Of a stretch of DNA of 43,558 bases, positions 16,701-25,292 are shown piece by piece. Source of the DNA: Fluviicola sp. (GTDB lineage: Bacteria; Bacteroidota; Bacteroidia; Flavobacteriales_D; Crocinitomicaceae). A program made the position numbers and the translations under genes. How positions within the stretch are numbered: the stretch's first letter is position 1; each line of letters opens with the position of its first letter. The notes below the pieces were generated by a model. The model made no database searches and was not told the origin of the DNA. It saw nothing but the letters and a program-made list of their open reading frames with translations. The stretch covers positions 1 to 43,558 of the forward strand of contig JAIRJW010000065.1 in assembly GCA_031260455.1 (NCBI GenBank). The letters are read 5' to 3'.

Positions 16701-19700
16701 TTGAAGTTATTTAAACTGATAAATGGTTGGTTACTACTATTTCTGTTTATTCAAACGGCTGGTTTCTCCTTTGCCCAGGAAACCGAAGCGGATGTCAGAC
16801 TAAAGGCGGATAAGCTTTTTCTTTCAGAACAATTTGTGGAGGCAACACCACTCTACCTGCGTTTGATAGCTCTCAACCCGAGATCTACGGATTACAATTA
16901 CAAATATGGGACTTGTTTGTTGTTTAACTCAGATAAAAAGCAGGATGCCTTCAAGTACCTGAACTACAGCATTACGGACCCTGCTATTGCACCGGATGCT
17001 TATTTTTATCTGGGGAAAGCGTACCATCTGAATTTTCAGTTCAACGAAGCAATTAAAAATTATAATATTTACATTCAGAAAAGTGGTGGGAAGCCAAATC
17101 CTGCATTTGAAACGGAACGACAGATCGACATGTGTCAGAATGGCAAAAAGCTGCTCACGACGATTTCTGATCTGGTAGTGCTGGAAAAAAAACAGATCGA
17201 GTACAATTCCTTTTTCCGCCTGTATAACTTGTCGGATATTGGCGGAGTAATCCTGATTACGACAGATTACCAGTCAAAAGTGGATAAGAAGCGCAATCAC
17301 GTACCTTTGATCCATTTTCCCGATAAAGCACAGACGATTTATTACTCCTCTTACGGAGAATCAGACAAGGGCAGTAAGGATATTTACTGCAGAAAACGGC
17401 TTCCGGATGGAAAATGGGGTTTGCCATCACTGGTAGAAGGAAAGGTCAATACGAAGTTTGATGAGGATTTCCCATACCTGAGCCCGAACGGAGAATACCT
17501 GTATTTCAGCTCGAAAGGGCATAATTCGATGGGTGGATTTGATGTGTTTCGTTCGAAATTTGACCCGGAAAGTAATTCGTTTGGGGAACCGGAAAATATG
17601 GATTTTGCCATTTCCTCTCCCGACAATGATTTGTTCTACGTTGTTGATTCTCTGGAAAAAAATGCCTGGTTTGCGTCCACGCGTCAGAGTGAAAACGGAA
17701 AAATTTATGTTTATAAAGTACGAGTAGAACGTGTTCCCCTGCAATTGGCCATTGTCAAAGGAGAGTTTAAGTCGTCGGTCAATCCGGAGAATAAAAAACT
17801 CAGTATCAAAGTAGTGGAAGTGGCTTCCGGGAATGAAGTGGGGGTTTTTAAAACCAACGAACAGGGAGAATACCTGATTACCTTTCCAAAAGGCGGAAAG
17901 TACGCGTATGAAATGAGCGTGGAAGGCAGTACGATTATTCACAAAGCCCAGGTTAATATCCCGTTTTTGAAGGAGTTCAAACCATTAAAGCAGAAAATCC
18001 AGGAAGAATTACTTGACAATGAAGAAATAGTCCGGGTGGTTGATTTGTTTGATGAAGAAGTGGAAGGTGCACAGGGAATTCTGGCAGAGGTGATCCGTGC
18101 ACGGGCTGAATTGAACGTGAATGCCGGGAATTTTGACATTCAGGCACTTGATTCCCGGAAAGAAAATAAAAAAGTGCTGGCTGAGATCGGGCTGGAAAAT
18201 GCGTCGAATCAGGAAATTATTTCAAAGTTTGAAGCCATTGAACAGAAACAGGCTCAGAAAACGGATGGTTTGGAGCGCCTGGAAAATGGTTCTTTGATTG
18301 CTATTGTGGATAAAGCCACGCAGGTAGAGGAACTTCAGGCGGAAATCAAAAAAGATGTAGCGAAAGCCAATGCTGCTGAGACTAACGCAGAAAAGAACGA
18401 TATGCTGCTGGCTGCTAACGATAAAGTGCAAAAAATCCAGGAGTTGAAAGGAGAAATACTGCGTATTGATGCGCTTTCTGACAGTATTTCGAAACTCATT
18501 CCACTGGAAAAAGAACGCCTGAAGGCTATTTCAGAACTGAAAGACCAGGTTCGGGATGCGGTTGTAGAAGAAAAATTCGATCAGTTGAAAGATGCGGTAG
18601 CTGCTAAGGCAGATCTGGTGAAGCAGATTGAAAATGAGCAGGAAGCGCACCCGGTTGACAACCTGCTGGCTCAGAACGATATTTTAGGAAAACAAACGGA
18701 ACAACTGAAAAAGCAATTGAATTCGTACAGTGAAAGCAGCGGGAAACTGGATCAGGAACTGACTGTTTTGAAATCCGGTCTGGGTTCTGCTAAAGTAAAG
18801 GACCAGCCAGCGATTCAATCACAAATAGATGCGAAGGAAGCGGAGAAAAACCTCATTTTGGAAGAAGTAAACCGCTTGGAAGGGAAAGTGGAGGATCTGA
18901 CCAAAAAAAAAGCTGAAAATACGAAGCAGATCACGTTTATCAACAACCTGCAAAATACGGATGAGAGCCGGAAAGTGACCAAAGCAGAAGCCGATGCAAA
19001 AGTGGAAGCCATTCACTCAAATAATGTCAAATCTCTGGAATCGTATGTGAAACAGCAGGTGAAGTCGATTGACACTACATACACGACAGCGCGTACAAAC
19101 GATCTGCTTGCGGAGGAATCGAAAGAACGGGTAACAGAATATTCCCAGGACTATGTATTGGCGCAACAGGCAGTTGACCAGCAAGATTTGTCGCATGAGG
19201 AAAAAGTGGCACTGAAAGTGAAAAACAACGAGCAGCTGGATAAAAAACTAACTCAGGAGCTGGCTAAAGTGGAGGAAGGGCTGGTTAAAAAACCAGACGA
19301 TTTGAAATTACAGGAGCAGAAAAAAGAAATCGAAAAACTAAAAACAGAAAATGCACAAAACAAAGCAATGATTTTTTCCGAATCTGTTCTTCCGGTTACA
19401 GCTGAAGAGGAACTACGGATGCTCATGCCGGATTATCAGGAACAATTGAAAGCGGCAACGAATTTATCAGATCCGAAAGAGAAGCTCCGAGCGCAAAATG
19501 TCGTGGATGAAAAGCTGTTGGATCAGGTGGATGCTGAAATGGATCGGGTTTACGAAAGTTTGACGAAAGATCCGTTAAATCAGAAATTGCAGGATCAAAA
19601 AGTTATGCTGACTGCCTTGAAAAAAGAAAAAGAAGCTTCTGTCAAAGCGCGGCAGGATCAGTTGGATGAAATCCAATCCAAACAGAATGATGTATTGACT

Positions 19701-22700
19701 GAGGTGACGCTCGAAAAAGAATTAAATCAACTGGCTCCGGATTATGAACAGGAAAAGCAGGCGATCGGAAACGGAAATGGAACAGGTGAGCTGAAAGCGT
19801 TGAATCAGCTGGAGGAGAAAACCATTCAGTCCATTCATAAGGAATTGCAATTGCTGACTTCAAAAAGCGATGCCGTCAGCCTCAAGAGGAAGGAAGTTCT
19901 GGAAGATTTGAAAGAGCAATTTGAGGCGAATATTGCTTCCCGTGATGAGGAAATTAAGATATTGGACACTTCTGTGCAAACGACCTCAAAAAGCCCGGAA
20001 GAGAAAAAAGACCTGGTGAAAGAAATCCGGCCTGCGTATGAAGAAACCATTGCTAAAATAGAAGCCGGTTCTTCCACCCAGGAAGAAAAGGTAAGGCTGC
20101 TCGGTGAAGAAGAAGCGAAAATGTTTTCTGCGATCAAAGAACAGCAGGAGAAGATGAAAAAGCTGGTAGCGAAAAATTCGGGAGATTCGGCTGCATTGAA
20201 GCGTTTAACGGGACTGAATCAGTTGGAAACTATTCATGAATCCCGATTGGAGGAATATCGGCAAACGGCTGTTTCACTGGCGAAAGCAAAATTGAAAGAC
20301 GAGCAATTGTGTCAGGAACTGATGCCGGAGTATCAGGCTTTAAATACGGATGAAATTCAAAACCTGAGCAGGCAGCAGGTACAGGAGAAACTGGCGGAGG
20401 AAAAGAAACTGCAAACGATTCTGGAGAAACAGGTTCAGTTGAATAACAAGAGCCTGGAGAAAGGATTTTCCATCGAGAAAACAGCCGAAAACCAGGTGCT
20501 GAATGAGTTGCTGCAACAGTCAAAAGAAACGGAGGAGGAATTGCGGGCTTCAGCCGGGAAAGAACCGCTTGTTGTCGAAAATAATCATCATGATATTGCG
20601 GCTCTACAAACTATGCTGGGTCCGGATTATGAGCTTGTCATGAATAAAAAAGCGACAAACGGGGAAGAAGCTTTGAAGCAATTGCAGTTGTTGAATAAAC
20701 TATCTGAAAGTATTGAGCTGAAGCTGGATGAAGAGAAGCATTCGGAAACAAAAAAAACAGAGAATATTCGCGTTCTGGAAAAACAATTGGAAGAGATCGG
20801 TGCCCGGAAGGAAATCATTGAAATAAACCTGAGTGAATTCACGGCTGCGAAAACGACCACTCCGGAAAATCCGAAGACAAACCTGGCCCGGTTGAAATCG
20901 GAAGAACAGCAGTTGAAAACGCAATTGACAGCTGTTTCGGGTAAGGAAAAAGCAGAGATTGAGAAAAAACTGGCATCCAATCAGGAAGCACAAAAACAGG
21001 TAGCTCAGGCTGTTCAGCAAAAAGAACTGGCTGATTTGAATCAGGCCGTGCTGGAGAAAAAACAGGAGCTGGAAAGTTTGCCTGTCAATGATCCGATTAA
21101 AGAAGTGGTTTTAAACCGTATTTCGGAAAAACAAGCTGCTCAGGACCCTGTTCTGAAAAGAACGAGTGATCTGACTCTATTGGATGCTGTGATGGATTAC
21201 CTGGATGGACAGAAAGCTTTTGAGGAAACACAACAGGTGGTTCAGACCGAAAGTGCGTTAAAAGATCAGCGCAGACGTTTTTTTATTGAAATTGGTGAGA
21301 TTGAAGCGGTGTTACAGAAGCCATCTTCCGATCCGAAGCAGGTATCTGATCTGAACGGTCAGAAAAAAATCCTGGAGGAAGCCGTGGAGAAAACAGATCG
21401 GCAGCTGGAGCTTGTTACAAAAGAGAAAACGTATGATCTGACCCGTGATCCGGCTTTGTCTAAAACTGTTTCCATTGAAGAAGAACAGCAAATTGTATCG
21501 GATAAAAAGTACCCGGAATTGAGTGAAAAACAGCAGGAAATTAATGTCCTGAAAGACGCGGTGAACCAAACGAAAATCCAACTGGATGAGCAACGCCGGA
21601 TTTATGTAAAGACAGACAATCCGGTGGAAAGAGTTGCGGCAAAAAACGAAATCGGGCGTTTAAGTAAAGCGTTCATTGCAAAAAATGAAGAAATCGCAGC
21701 TAAAGAAGCTGCATTGGATGTCGCTCTGAACCAGGTAGAAGGAAACAAAGACTCCTGGAAAAATGTGCTGACGCGTGAAATCCAGCCGAAAGCAGCTGCA
21801 TTCACAACTGTTTCTGAAGCACTTGCACCACAGATTGGAGATGGCTTTGAGTTCAGAAAAGACCCGGTTGCCCAACCAACTGTCGTGAAAAAAGTTATTC
21901 CGGTAGGAGTGAAGGCACCGGGTGGGCTGGTATACCGTGTTCAAGTTGGTGCTTTTGCCAAACCAATCCCGGAGGACCTGTTCAAGGAATTTACGCCGGT
22001 TACCGGAGAAAAGCTGGATAATGGTATTACCCGTTACCTTGCCGGGTATTTCGGAAACAGGCAGCGGGTATTGGATGCTCAGCAGAACATTCGGGCATTG
22101 GGCTACAAGGATGCTTTTGTGGTAGCATATTGCGACGGAAAACGCATTTCCCTGGCAGAAGCGAGCCAGCTCGAAGAACAGGGCTTATGTAAGCCAATGC
22201 GTCAGGATTCCATTGTGATGGAAGTAATTCAGAATACCATTGCACAGCTTCCTGCGGATACGATCGCGAAGTACATAACGGAACCTCAGTTAAGCGATTA
22301 CAATAAGGCTCCGGGGGCTGCTTCTGCTATCGCAGTTGAGGAGATCAAAGGCTTGTTCTATACGGTTCAGGTTGGAGTTTACAACCGTCCGGCTACTAGA
22401 GAGCAACTGCATAATATTGATCCGCTGGTGACACGTCGTCTGGAAAACGGGCAAATTCGTTATTCGACAGGAATTTTCCGCTCGTTGGATGAAGCTCGCC
22501 CGAAGAAGGCGGAAGCAGTTGAGAAAGGTGTTTCAGATGCTTTCATAACGGCTTATTATAACGGCGAACGGATTTCCCTGCAGGATGCAAAACGCTTGCT
22601 GGATGAGCAGGGGGAAGCTGTTTTGTTCAGGGAAGAAGAATTGCCGAAAATTCAGAACATTCCGGCGAATGACCAGTTTGCAAAAGCGCACGCGCAAGAA

Positions 22701-23150
22701 AACCCGGTTTCTGAAAAACGGGAAGTGAAGCAATATGTGTTGGTATCACAGGAAGTGTATTCGGAATACCCGGGAAAATTAATGAACCAATTGCGTGTGC
22801 AGGGAGATTTTTATTTTGACCAGACAGATTTGCGTATTAAGACACAAGTGGCAGAGACTCTGCCGAAACTGGTTAATAATGCCGTTTTGTTTGATACGCT
22901 GGTGAAAACTCCGGCAGTGAAAAACGATCAGAATGAACCAGATCAGGATCAGGTTGTAGGAGTATGGTATAAGAAGGAGTTTTCAGGCTCGCTGGCAAAC
23001 TGGATTCTTCGACTTACGGTTCCTTATGAGCTCAAAACTGCATCTGATGCGATTGAGATTTCAATCACAGCTGTAAGTGCAGAGGAACGGAAAGCGCTTG
23101 AAGCAGAATTCAGGGCTCAGGGAGGAAAAATCAAAAAAGCGCAGCTTTGA
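16701..23150 (+). CDS. Giant TPR-PD40-coiled-coil-SPOR secreted protein (2149 aa)
   Basis: The frame starts at TTG 16701, directly before a signal peptide (MKLFKLINGWLLLFLFIQTA...SFAQ); no in-frame ATG precedes the signal. Residues about 30-145 are TPR-like. Residues about 200-340 are PD40/TolB-like beta-propeller repeats (FPYLSPNGEYLYFSS). A short carboxypeptidase-regulatory-like beta domain (about 350-425) follows. Residues about 430-1720 are an extremely long charged coiled coil rich in K, E and Q. Two SPOR-type repeats (VYRVQVGAFAKP at about 1744 and FYTVQVGVYNRP at about 1886) precede a C-terminal region of unknown type. SPOR domains bind denuded peptidoglycan, and TPR-PD40 heads occur in Bacteroidota envelope/gliding proteins such as PorE, so an envelope-spanning structural role is likely (inference). 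It lies 31 bases after plsY. Confidence 0.88.
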   Translation: MKLFKLINGWLLLFLFIQTAGFSFAQETEADVRLKADKLFLSEQFVEATPLYLRLIALNPRSTDYNYKYGTCLLFNSDKKQDAFKYLNYSITDPAIAPDAYFYLGKAYHLNFQFNEAIKNYNIYIQKSGGKPNPAFETERQIDMCQNGKKLLTTISDLVVLEKKQIEYNSFFRLYNLSDIGGVILITTDYQSKVDKKRNHVPLIHFPDKAQTIYYSSYGESDKGSKDIYCRKRLPDGKWGLPSLVEGKVNTKFDEDFPYLSPNGEYLYFSSKGHNSMGGFDVFRSKFDPESNSFGEPENMDFAISSPDNDLFYVVDSLEKNAWFASTRQSENGKIYVYKVRVERVPLQLAIVKGEFKSSVNPENKKLSIKVVEVASGNEVGVFKTNEQGEYLITFPKGGKYAYEMSVEGSTIIHKAQVNIPFLKEFKPLKQKIQEELLDNEEIVRVVDLFDEEVEGAQGILAEVIRARAELNVNAGNFDIQALDSRKENKKVLAEIGLENASNQEIISKFEAIEQKQAQKTDGLERLENGSLIAIVDKATQVEELQAEIKKDVAKANAAETNAEKNDMLLAANDKVQKIQELKGEILRIDALSDSISKLIPLEKERLKAISELKDQVRDAVVEEKFDQLKDAVAAKADLVKQIENEQEAHPVDNLLAQNDILGKQTEQLKKQLNSYSESSGKLDQELTVLKSGLGSAKVKDQPAIQSQIDAKEAEKNLILEEVNRLEGKVEDLTKKKAENTKQITFINNLQNTDESRKVTKAEADAKVEAIHSNNVKSLESYVKQQVKSIDTTYTTARTNDLLAEESKERVTEYSQDYVLAQQAVDQQDLSHEEKVALKVKNNEQLDKKLTQELAKVEEGLVKKPDDLKLQEQKKEIEKLKTENAQNKAMIFSESVLPVTAEEELRMLMPDYQEQLKAATNLSDPKEKLRAQNVVDEKLLDQVDAEMDRVYESLTKDPLNQKLQDQKVMLTALKKEKEASVKARQDQLDEIQSKQNDVLTEVTLEKELNQLAPDYEQEKQAIGNGNGTGELKALNQLEEKTIQSIHKELQLLTSKSDAVSLKRKEVLEDLKEQFEANIASRDEEIKILDTSVQTTSKSPEEKKDLVKEIRPAYEETIAKIEAGSSTQEEKVRLLGEEEAKMFSAIKEQQEKMKKLVAKNSGDSAALKRLTGLNQLETIHESRLEEYRQTAVSLAKAKLKDEQLCQELMPEYQALNTDEIQNLSRQQVQEKLAEEKKLQTILEKQVQLNNKSLEKGFSIEKTAENQVLNELLQQSKETEEELRASAGKEPLVVENNHHDIAALQTMLGPDYELVMNKKATNGEEALKQLQLLNKLSESIELKLDEEKHSETKKTENIRVLEKQLEEIGARKEIIEINLSEFTAAKTTTPENPKTNLARLKSEEQQLKTQLTAVSGKEKAEIEKKLASNQEAQKQVAQAVQQKELADLNQAVLEKKQELESLPVNDPIKEVVLNRISEKQAAQDPVLKRTSDLTLLDAVMDYLDGQKAFEETQQVVQTESALKDQRRRFFIEIGEIEAVLQKPSSDPKQVSDLNGQKKILEEAVEKTDRQLELVTKEKTYDLTRDPALSKTVSIEEEQQIVSDKKYPELSEKQQEINVLKDAVNQTKIQLDEQRRIYVKTDNPVERVAAKNEIGRLSKAFIAKNEEIAAKEAALDVALNQVEGNKDSWKNVLTREIQPKAAAFTTVSEALAPQIGDGFEFRKDPVAQPTVVKKVIPVGVKAPGGLVYRVQVGAFAKPIPEDLFKEFTPVTGEKLDNGITRYLAGYFGNRQRVLDAQQNIRALGYKDAFVVAYCDGKRISLAEASQLEEQGLCKPMRQDSIVMEVIQNTIAQLPADTIAKYITEPQLSDYNKAPGAASAIAVEEIKGLFYTVQVGVYNRPATREQLHNIDPLVTRRLENGQIRYSTGIFRSLDEARPKKAEAVEKGVSDAFITAYYNGERISLQDAKRLLDEQGEAVLFREEELPKIQNIPANDQFAKAHAQENPVSEKREVKQYVLVSQEVYSEYPGKLMNQLRVQGDFYFDQTDLRIKTQVAETLPKLVNNAVLFDTLVKTPAVKNDQNEPDQDQVVGVWYKKEFSGSLANWILRLTVPYELKTASDAIEISITAVSAEERKALEAEFRAQGGKIKKAQL

Positions 23151-23197
23151 TCGGGATAAGCGTTGGTGCTGACTAAAAAATATAGGAGGAAAAGTAG

Positions 23198-23205
23198 TAA
23201 CTTTG
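23198..23205 (+). promoter_or_regulatory. Probable -7 element (TAACTTTG) of clpS
   Basis: It is an exact TAnnTTTG match 18 bases before the clpS ATG, placed after the stop of the giant gene. An AGGAGGA stretch at about 23184-23190 lies upstream of it and so cannot serve as the ribosome site of a transcript that starts here. Confidence 0.5.
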
Positions 23206-23223
23206 TAAAACAATTAGACACAG

Positions 23224-23493
23224 ATGCAAACGCTTGAACAGAATAAAACAGAGGTATTGGAGCTTCTGACGGAGCAGAAAGACCTGATCGTATTCAATGA
23301 TGATTTTAATACCTTCGATCATGTGATTGAATCATTGATAAAAGTTTGTAAACACGAAGTTGAGCAGGCAGAGCAATGTGCCTGGATCATTCATTTTAAT
23401 GGAAAGTGTCAGGTGAAAAGAGGGGATTATGAAAAATTAGAACCTATGTGTACTGCGCTGCTGGAAAGAGGAATAAGTGCTGAGATCCGTTAA
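23224..23493 (+). CDS. clpS: ATP-dependent Clp protease adaptor ClpS
   Basis: This 89-aa adaptor delivers N-degron substrates to the ClpAP-type protease. Visible features are the N-end-rule binding motif NDDFNTFDHVIESLIKVCKH (about 25-44; the NDD and the following hydrophobic pocket residues are intact) and the conserved A-x-x-I-x-x-x-G-K segment (AWIIHFNGKCQV). Length is typical. It carries its own promoter element and is followed by a tRNA-Arg gene. Confidence 0.95.
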   Translation: MQTLEQNKTEVLELLTEQKDLIVFNDDFNTFDHVIESLIKVCKHEVEQAEQCAWIIHFNGKCQVKRGDYEKLEPMCTALLERGISAEIR

Positions 23494-23517
23494 AGAATAA
23501 AAAAGCATACAAATTGC

Positions 23518-23547
23518 TTGCAAAAACAAAAAAAGCACGTATCTTTG
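23518..23547 (+). promoter_or_regulatory. Promoter of tRNA-Arg (-33 TTG, -7 TATCTTTG)
   Basis: TTG at 23518-23520 and TATCTTTG at 23540-23547 are separated by 19 bases, a near-ideal Bacteroidota promoter 34 bases ahead of the tRNA. Confidence 0.7.
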
Positions 23548-23581
23548 CACCCGCAATATGACAATAATGCCAATGCAAAGA

Positions 23582-23658
23582 GGCCTCGTAGCTCAATTGA
23601 ATAGAGCATCAGATTACGGCTCTGAAGGTTTCAGGTTTGACTCCTGACGAGGTCACCA
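23582..23658 (+). tRNA. tRNA-Arg (anticodon ACG)
   Basis: A full cloverleaf can be folded. The acceptor stem is GGCCTCG with CGAGGTC, then A73 and an encoded CCA (23656-23658). The D-stem is GCTC/GAGC, the anticodon stem TCAGA/TCTGA with loop TTACGGC (anticodon ACG), the variable loop AGGTT, and the T-stem TCAGG/CCTGA with loop TTTGACT. The T-loop has TTTGA rather than the usual TTCGA. The A at position 34 would be deaminated to inosine to read CGN arginine codons. Confidence 0.95.
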
Positions 23659-23660
23659 AG

Positions 23661-23698
23661 AAGGGGCTGCCTACTTTTGAGACAGCCCCTTTATTTTT
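23661..23698 (+). terminator. Intrinsic terminator after tRNA-Arg
   Basis: A 9-bp stem (AAGGGGCTG at 23661-23669 with CAGCCCCTT at 23683-23691) is followed by a T-rich tract ending TTTTTT. This is a strong rho-independent terminator. Confidence 0.9.
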
Positions 23699-23948
23699 TG
23701 AGGATAAAAGTGTCTTGTGATCCCATAAGTATTTGCAAAAGAAATAAGCAAACTATCTGATTGAGTGTATTGGCTGTAAGAAGTGAAAATGAGAAAAGAG
23801 AATAATAGTGTAGAAACAGATTGGTCCATAGAATCACAAAAATGAGTATTTTAACAAAAATAGAACAAAACAAAAAATAATAACTGCCCATCAATAAGTG
23901 GGCAATTAGCAAAAAATGGATTTTCACTTTTTATCTTCTTATTTTTTA
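23699..23948. other. Non-coding stretch between tRNA-Arg terminator and regulator remnant
   Basis: AT-rich sequence with no supportable gene. A minus-strand frame of 78 codons crosses it, but its leucine/phenylalanine-rich translation reflects base composition. The only structure seen is the minus-strand terminator near 23866-23907. Confidence 0.6.
23866..23907 (-). terminator. Probable terminator of the minus-strand regulator genes
   Basis: Read on the minus strand, TGCCCA and TGGGCA (about 23904-23899 and 23890-23885) form a 6-bp stem with a short loop, followed by TTATTATTTTTTG. It lies behind the stop of the degenerate second regulator (23949). Confidence 0.5.
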
Positions 23949-24232
23949 TTAATCGACTGACTTTTCTAATAATTTTTCCAAAAGTTTAATTCTTGCTTCC
24001 TTTTCTTGGATGAGTTGTTTGAATAGTCGAGCATTTTGCTCATTCACTTTTTGGAGCGTTTCAATTAACTTGAGATCAACTACATGAATATTTCTGTATT
24101 GGAATTATTATTCCCTATATAAACGCTTTCAGTAGAACTTTCGAATTCAGCAGGAGTAATTTTGAAATATTTAGCTATTTTCCAAGTTCGAGAAACATAA
24201 ATCATCATCTCAGGATATTCAGCTAGCGGGAA
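23949..24232 (-). pseudogene. Truncated, frameshifted remnant of a second XRE-type regulator
   Basis: On the minus strand a readable but broken sequence runs EYPEMMIYV, WKIAKYFKITPAEFESS, then an Asn-rich linker (VYIGNNNSNTEIF). It shifts frame near 24080-24095 and continues as HVVDLKLIETLQKVNEQ and the coiled-coil end EKEARIKLLEKLLEKSVD-stop at 23949. The same layout (last HTH helices, Asn-rich linker, EKExRIxLLEKLLE tail) is found in the neighbouring regulator gene, so this is a paralogue. The DNA-recognition helices are missing, with an in-frame stop immediately upstream. It cannot make a functional repressor as it stands. Confidence 0.6.
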
Positions 24233-24302
24233 AAGTCAGGTGTTATTTTCCAGTAGTTTCTCTAATAATTGAATCCTCTTTTCTTTTTCTTCAAGTAATA
24301 AT

Positions 24303-24629
24303 TCAAGAAATTTCTTTATTTCTTCTGCTTATTTCTTCTGCGTTAAAGGTGTAGTAAGTATTATTTGCCCCCGAAAAACCTCCAGACTGATTGTTATTAC
24401 TATTGTAAATAGTGGAAGATTCAAAATTGAGTATTTCATTAATGCTGGAATCTAAACCCTTAGAAATGTCCAAAAGAGTTTCATAAGAAATCATCGTTTC
24501 ATTATTCTCTATCTTACTTACGGCAGACTGAGAGGTACCTAATTTAATCGCAAGATAGTCTTGGGACAAATCTTTCATTTTGCGCACTCCACGTATTTTA
24601 TGACCCACAGCTAGTATTGCTTCTCCCAT
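24303..24629 (-). CDS. XRE-family HTH regulator, C-terminus truncated by a 13-bp duplication
   Basis: ATG 24629, directly preceded by AGG, opens a 108-aa frame; a TTG 12 bases further up is also in frame. Residues about 5-62 are a Cro/C1-type helix-turn-helix (KDLSQDYLAIKLGTSQSAVS, KIENNETMISYETLL). An Asn/Gly-rich linker follows. The frame ends at EISRRNKEIS-stop because a 13-bp motif is present twice (24316-24341). With one copy removed the frame continues through 24302-24236 as IKKFLELLLEEKEKRIQ and a LLEKLLE coiled-coil tail, parallel to the neighbouring remnant. The HTH is intact, so DNA binding may persist while oligomerisation through the tail is lost. It lies about 0.4 kb upstream of the RiPP cluster, in the opposite direction. 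Confidence 0.8.
   Translation of the reverse strand: MGEAILAVGHKIRGVRKMKDLSQDYLAIKLGTSQSAVSKIENNETMISYETLLDISKGLDSSINEILNFESSTIYNSNNNQSGGFSGANNTYYTFNAEEISRRNKEIS
24316..24341. repeat. Perfect 13-bp tandem duplication in the regulator gene
   Basis: TTATTTCTTCTGC occurs at 24316-24328 and again at 24329-24341. As 13 is not a multiple of 3, the second copy shifts the reading frame of the minus-strand HTH gene. One copy would give a longer protein with a coiled-coil end. Confidence 0.9.
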
Positions 24630-24699
24630 CCTTAAATTCAATTAAAATTACGAACTTATAATAATATCTACTCTATAAATTGAATAGTTGCTACTTAAA

Positions 24700-24707
24700 C
24701 AAAAGTA
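24700..24707 (-). promoter_or_regulatory. Possible -7 element (TACTTTTG) of the XRE regulator
   Basis: It is a TAnnTTTG match on the minus strand, about 70 bases before ATG 24629. No clear -33 TTG is seen. Confidence 0.35.
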
Positions 24708-24868
24708 ATATTTCCTAACTTAAAAAAATCCTCTTAGTAAGAATATTTCAATTATGCAAGGAATAAATTATTCATGAAAAAATTGTAACATAGTATTTAA
24801 AAGTTATTATACTTGTCGCACAACAATAGTCACTAGTACTTTGTTCATAATAGAATAATTGGACATCA

Positions 24869-25021
24869 TTCACTGAATTTACATTCAGTGAAAAAGCATA
24901 TTTCAAAGGCAATGGGAGTGCCAGTAACACTCCCAGGGATAGCAAATTTGGTAGATTACTGGCTACCTGTATGCGATTCAATTTGCATTGGCAGGGTATT
25001 GCCGAAAAATGCCAGTGCAAA
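24869..25021. repeat. Three consecutive inverted repeats upstream of the RiPP precursor gene
   Basis: Hairpin 1: TTCACTGAAT (24869-24878), TTAC loop, ATTCAGTGAA (24883-24892), a perfect 10-bp stem. Hairpin 2: TGGGAGTG (24913-24920) and CACTCCCA (24928-24935), perfect 8 bp. Hairpin 3: TTTGCATTGGCA (24982-24993) and TGCCAGTGCAAA (25010-25021), 11 of 12 paired. None is followed by a T-run, so they are not simple terminators. They may be a small mobile (MITE/REP-like) element, operator sites, or a structured leader. The rest of 24642-25063 contains no supportable gene. Confidence 0.6.
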
Positions 25022-25063
25022 GTTATAAATTAAGAGTAGGCATAACAAATAAATTTTGCTCTT

Positions 25064-25285
25064 ATGGCAACTAAAAAAATCGAGTCATTCAAGTCGTCAA
25101 AATTCGATTTGAAAGAAAGTCAGGTAATGGGGGGTATTTCATATGGTGATTACTACGGTACGACAAACGGTAGAAAAGATTCATCAGGAACTGCGGATGA
25201 AGCAAGGATGACTTATAATGCTCCTAACATGATTCAGCCTAATTCAGGTCAGGACGATCTTGTTTGGTGCTTGCAACCGATTTAA
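25064..25285 (+). CDS. Grasp-with-spasm RiPP precursor peptide (GG leader)
   Basis: This 73-aa peptide starts at the ATG 25064. The leader (residues 1-24) reads MATKKIES...KFDLKESQVMGG, with the K/F-D-L-K-E-S-Q-x-M-G-G pattern that C39 peptidases recognise and cut after Gly-Gly. The 49-residue core (25-73) is rich in Gly, Thr, Ser, Asp and Glu (DYYGTTNGRKDSSGTADEAR), which could provide hydroxyl and acidic partners for ATP-grasp-made ester or amide crosslinks, and ends WCLQPI. Downstream are the ATP-grasp and SPASM maturases and a C39 exporter, which identifies it as the substrate. An AAATTTTG -7-like element at 25051-25058 abuts the start. A strong hairpin follows the stop. Confidence 0.85.
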   Translation: MATKKIESFKSSKFDLKESQVMGGISYGDYYGTTNGRKDSSGTADEARMTYNAPNMIQPNSGQDDLVWCLQPI

Positions 25286-25292
25286 TCTGTAT

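Noticed and set aside
24772..25020. 82-codon minus-strand frame with a leucine-rich translation
   Set aside because: It covers the three inverted repeats and has no start signal or family resemblance; a structured non-coding element explains it better.
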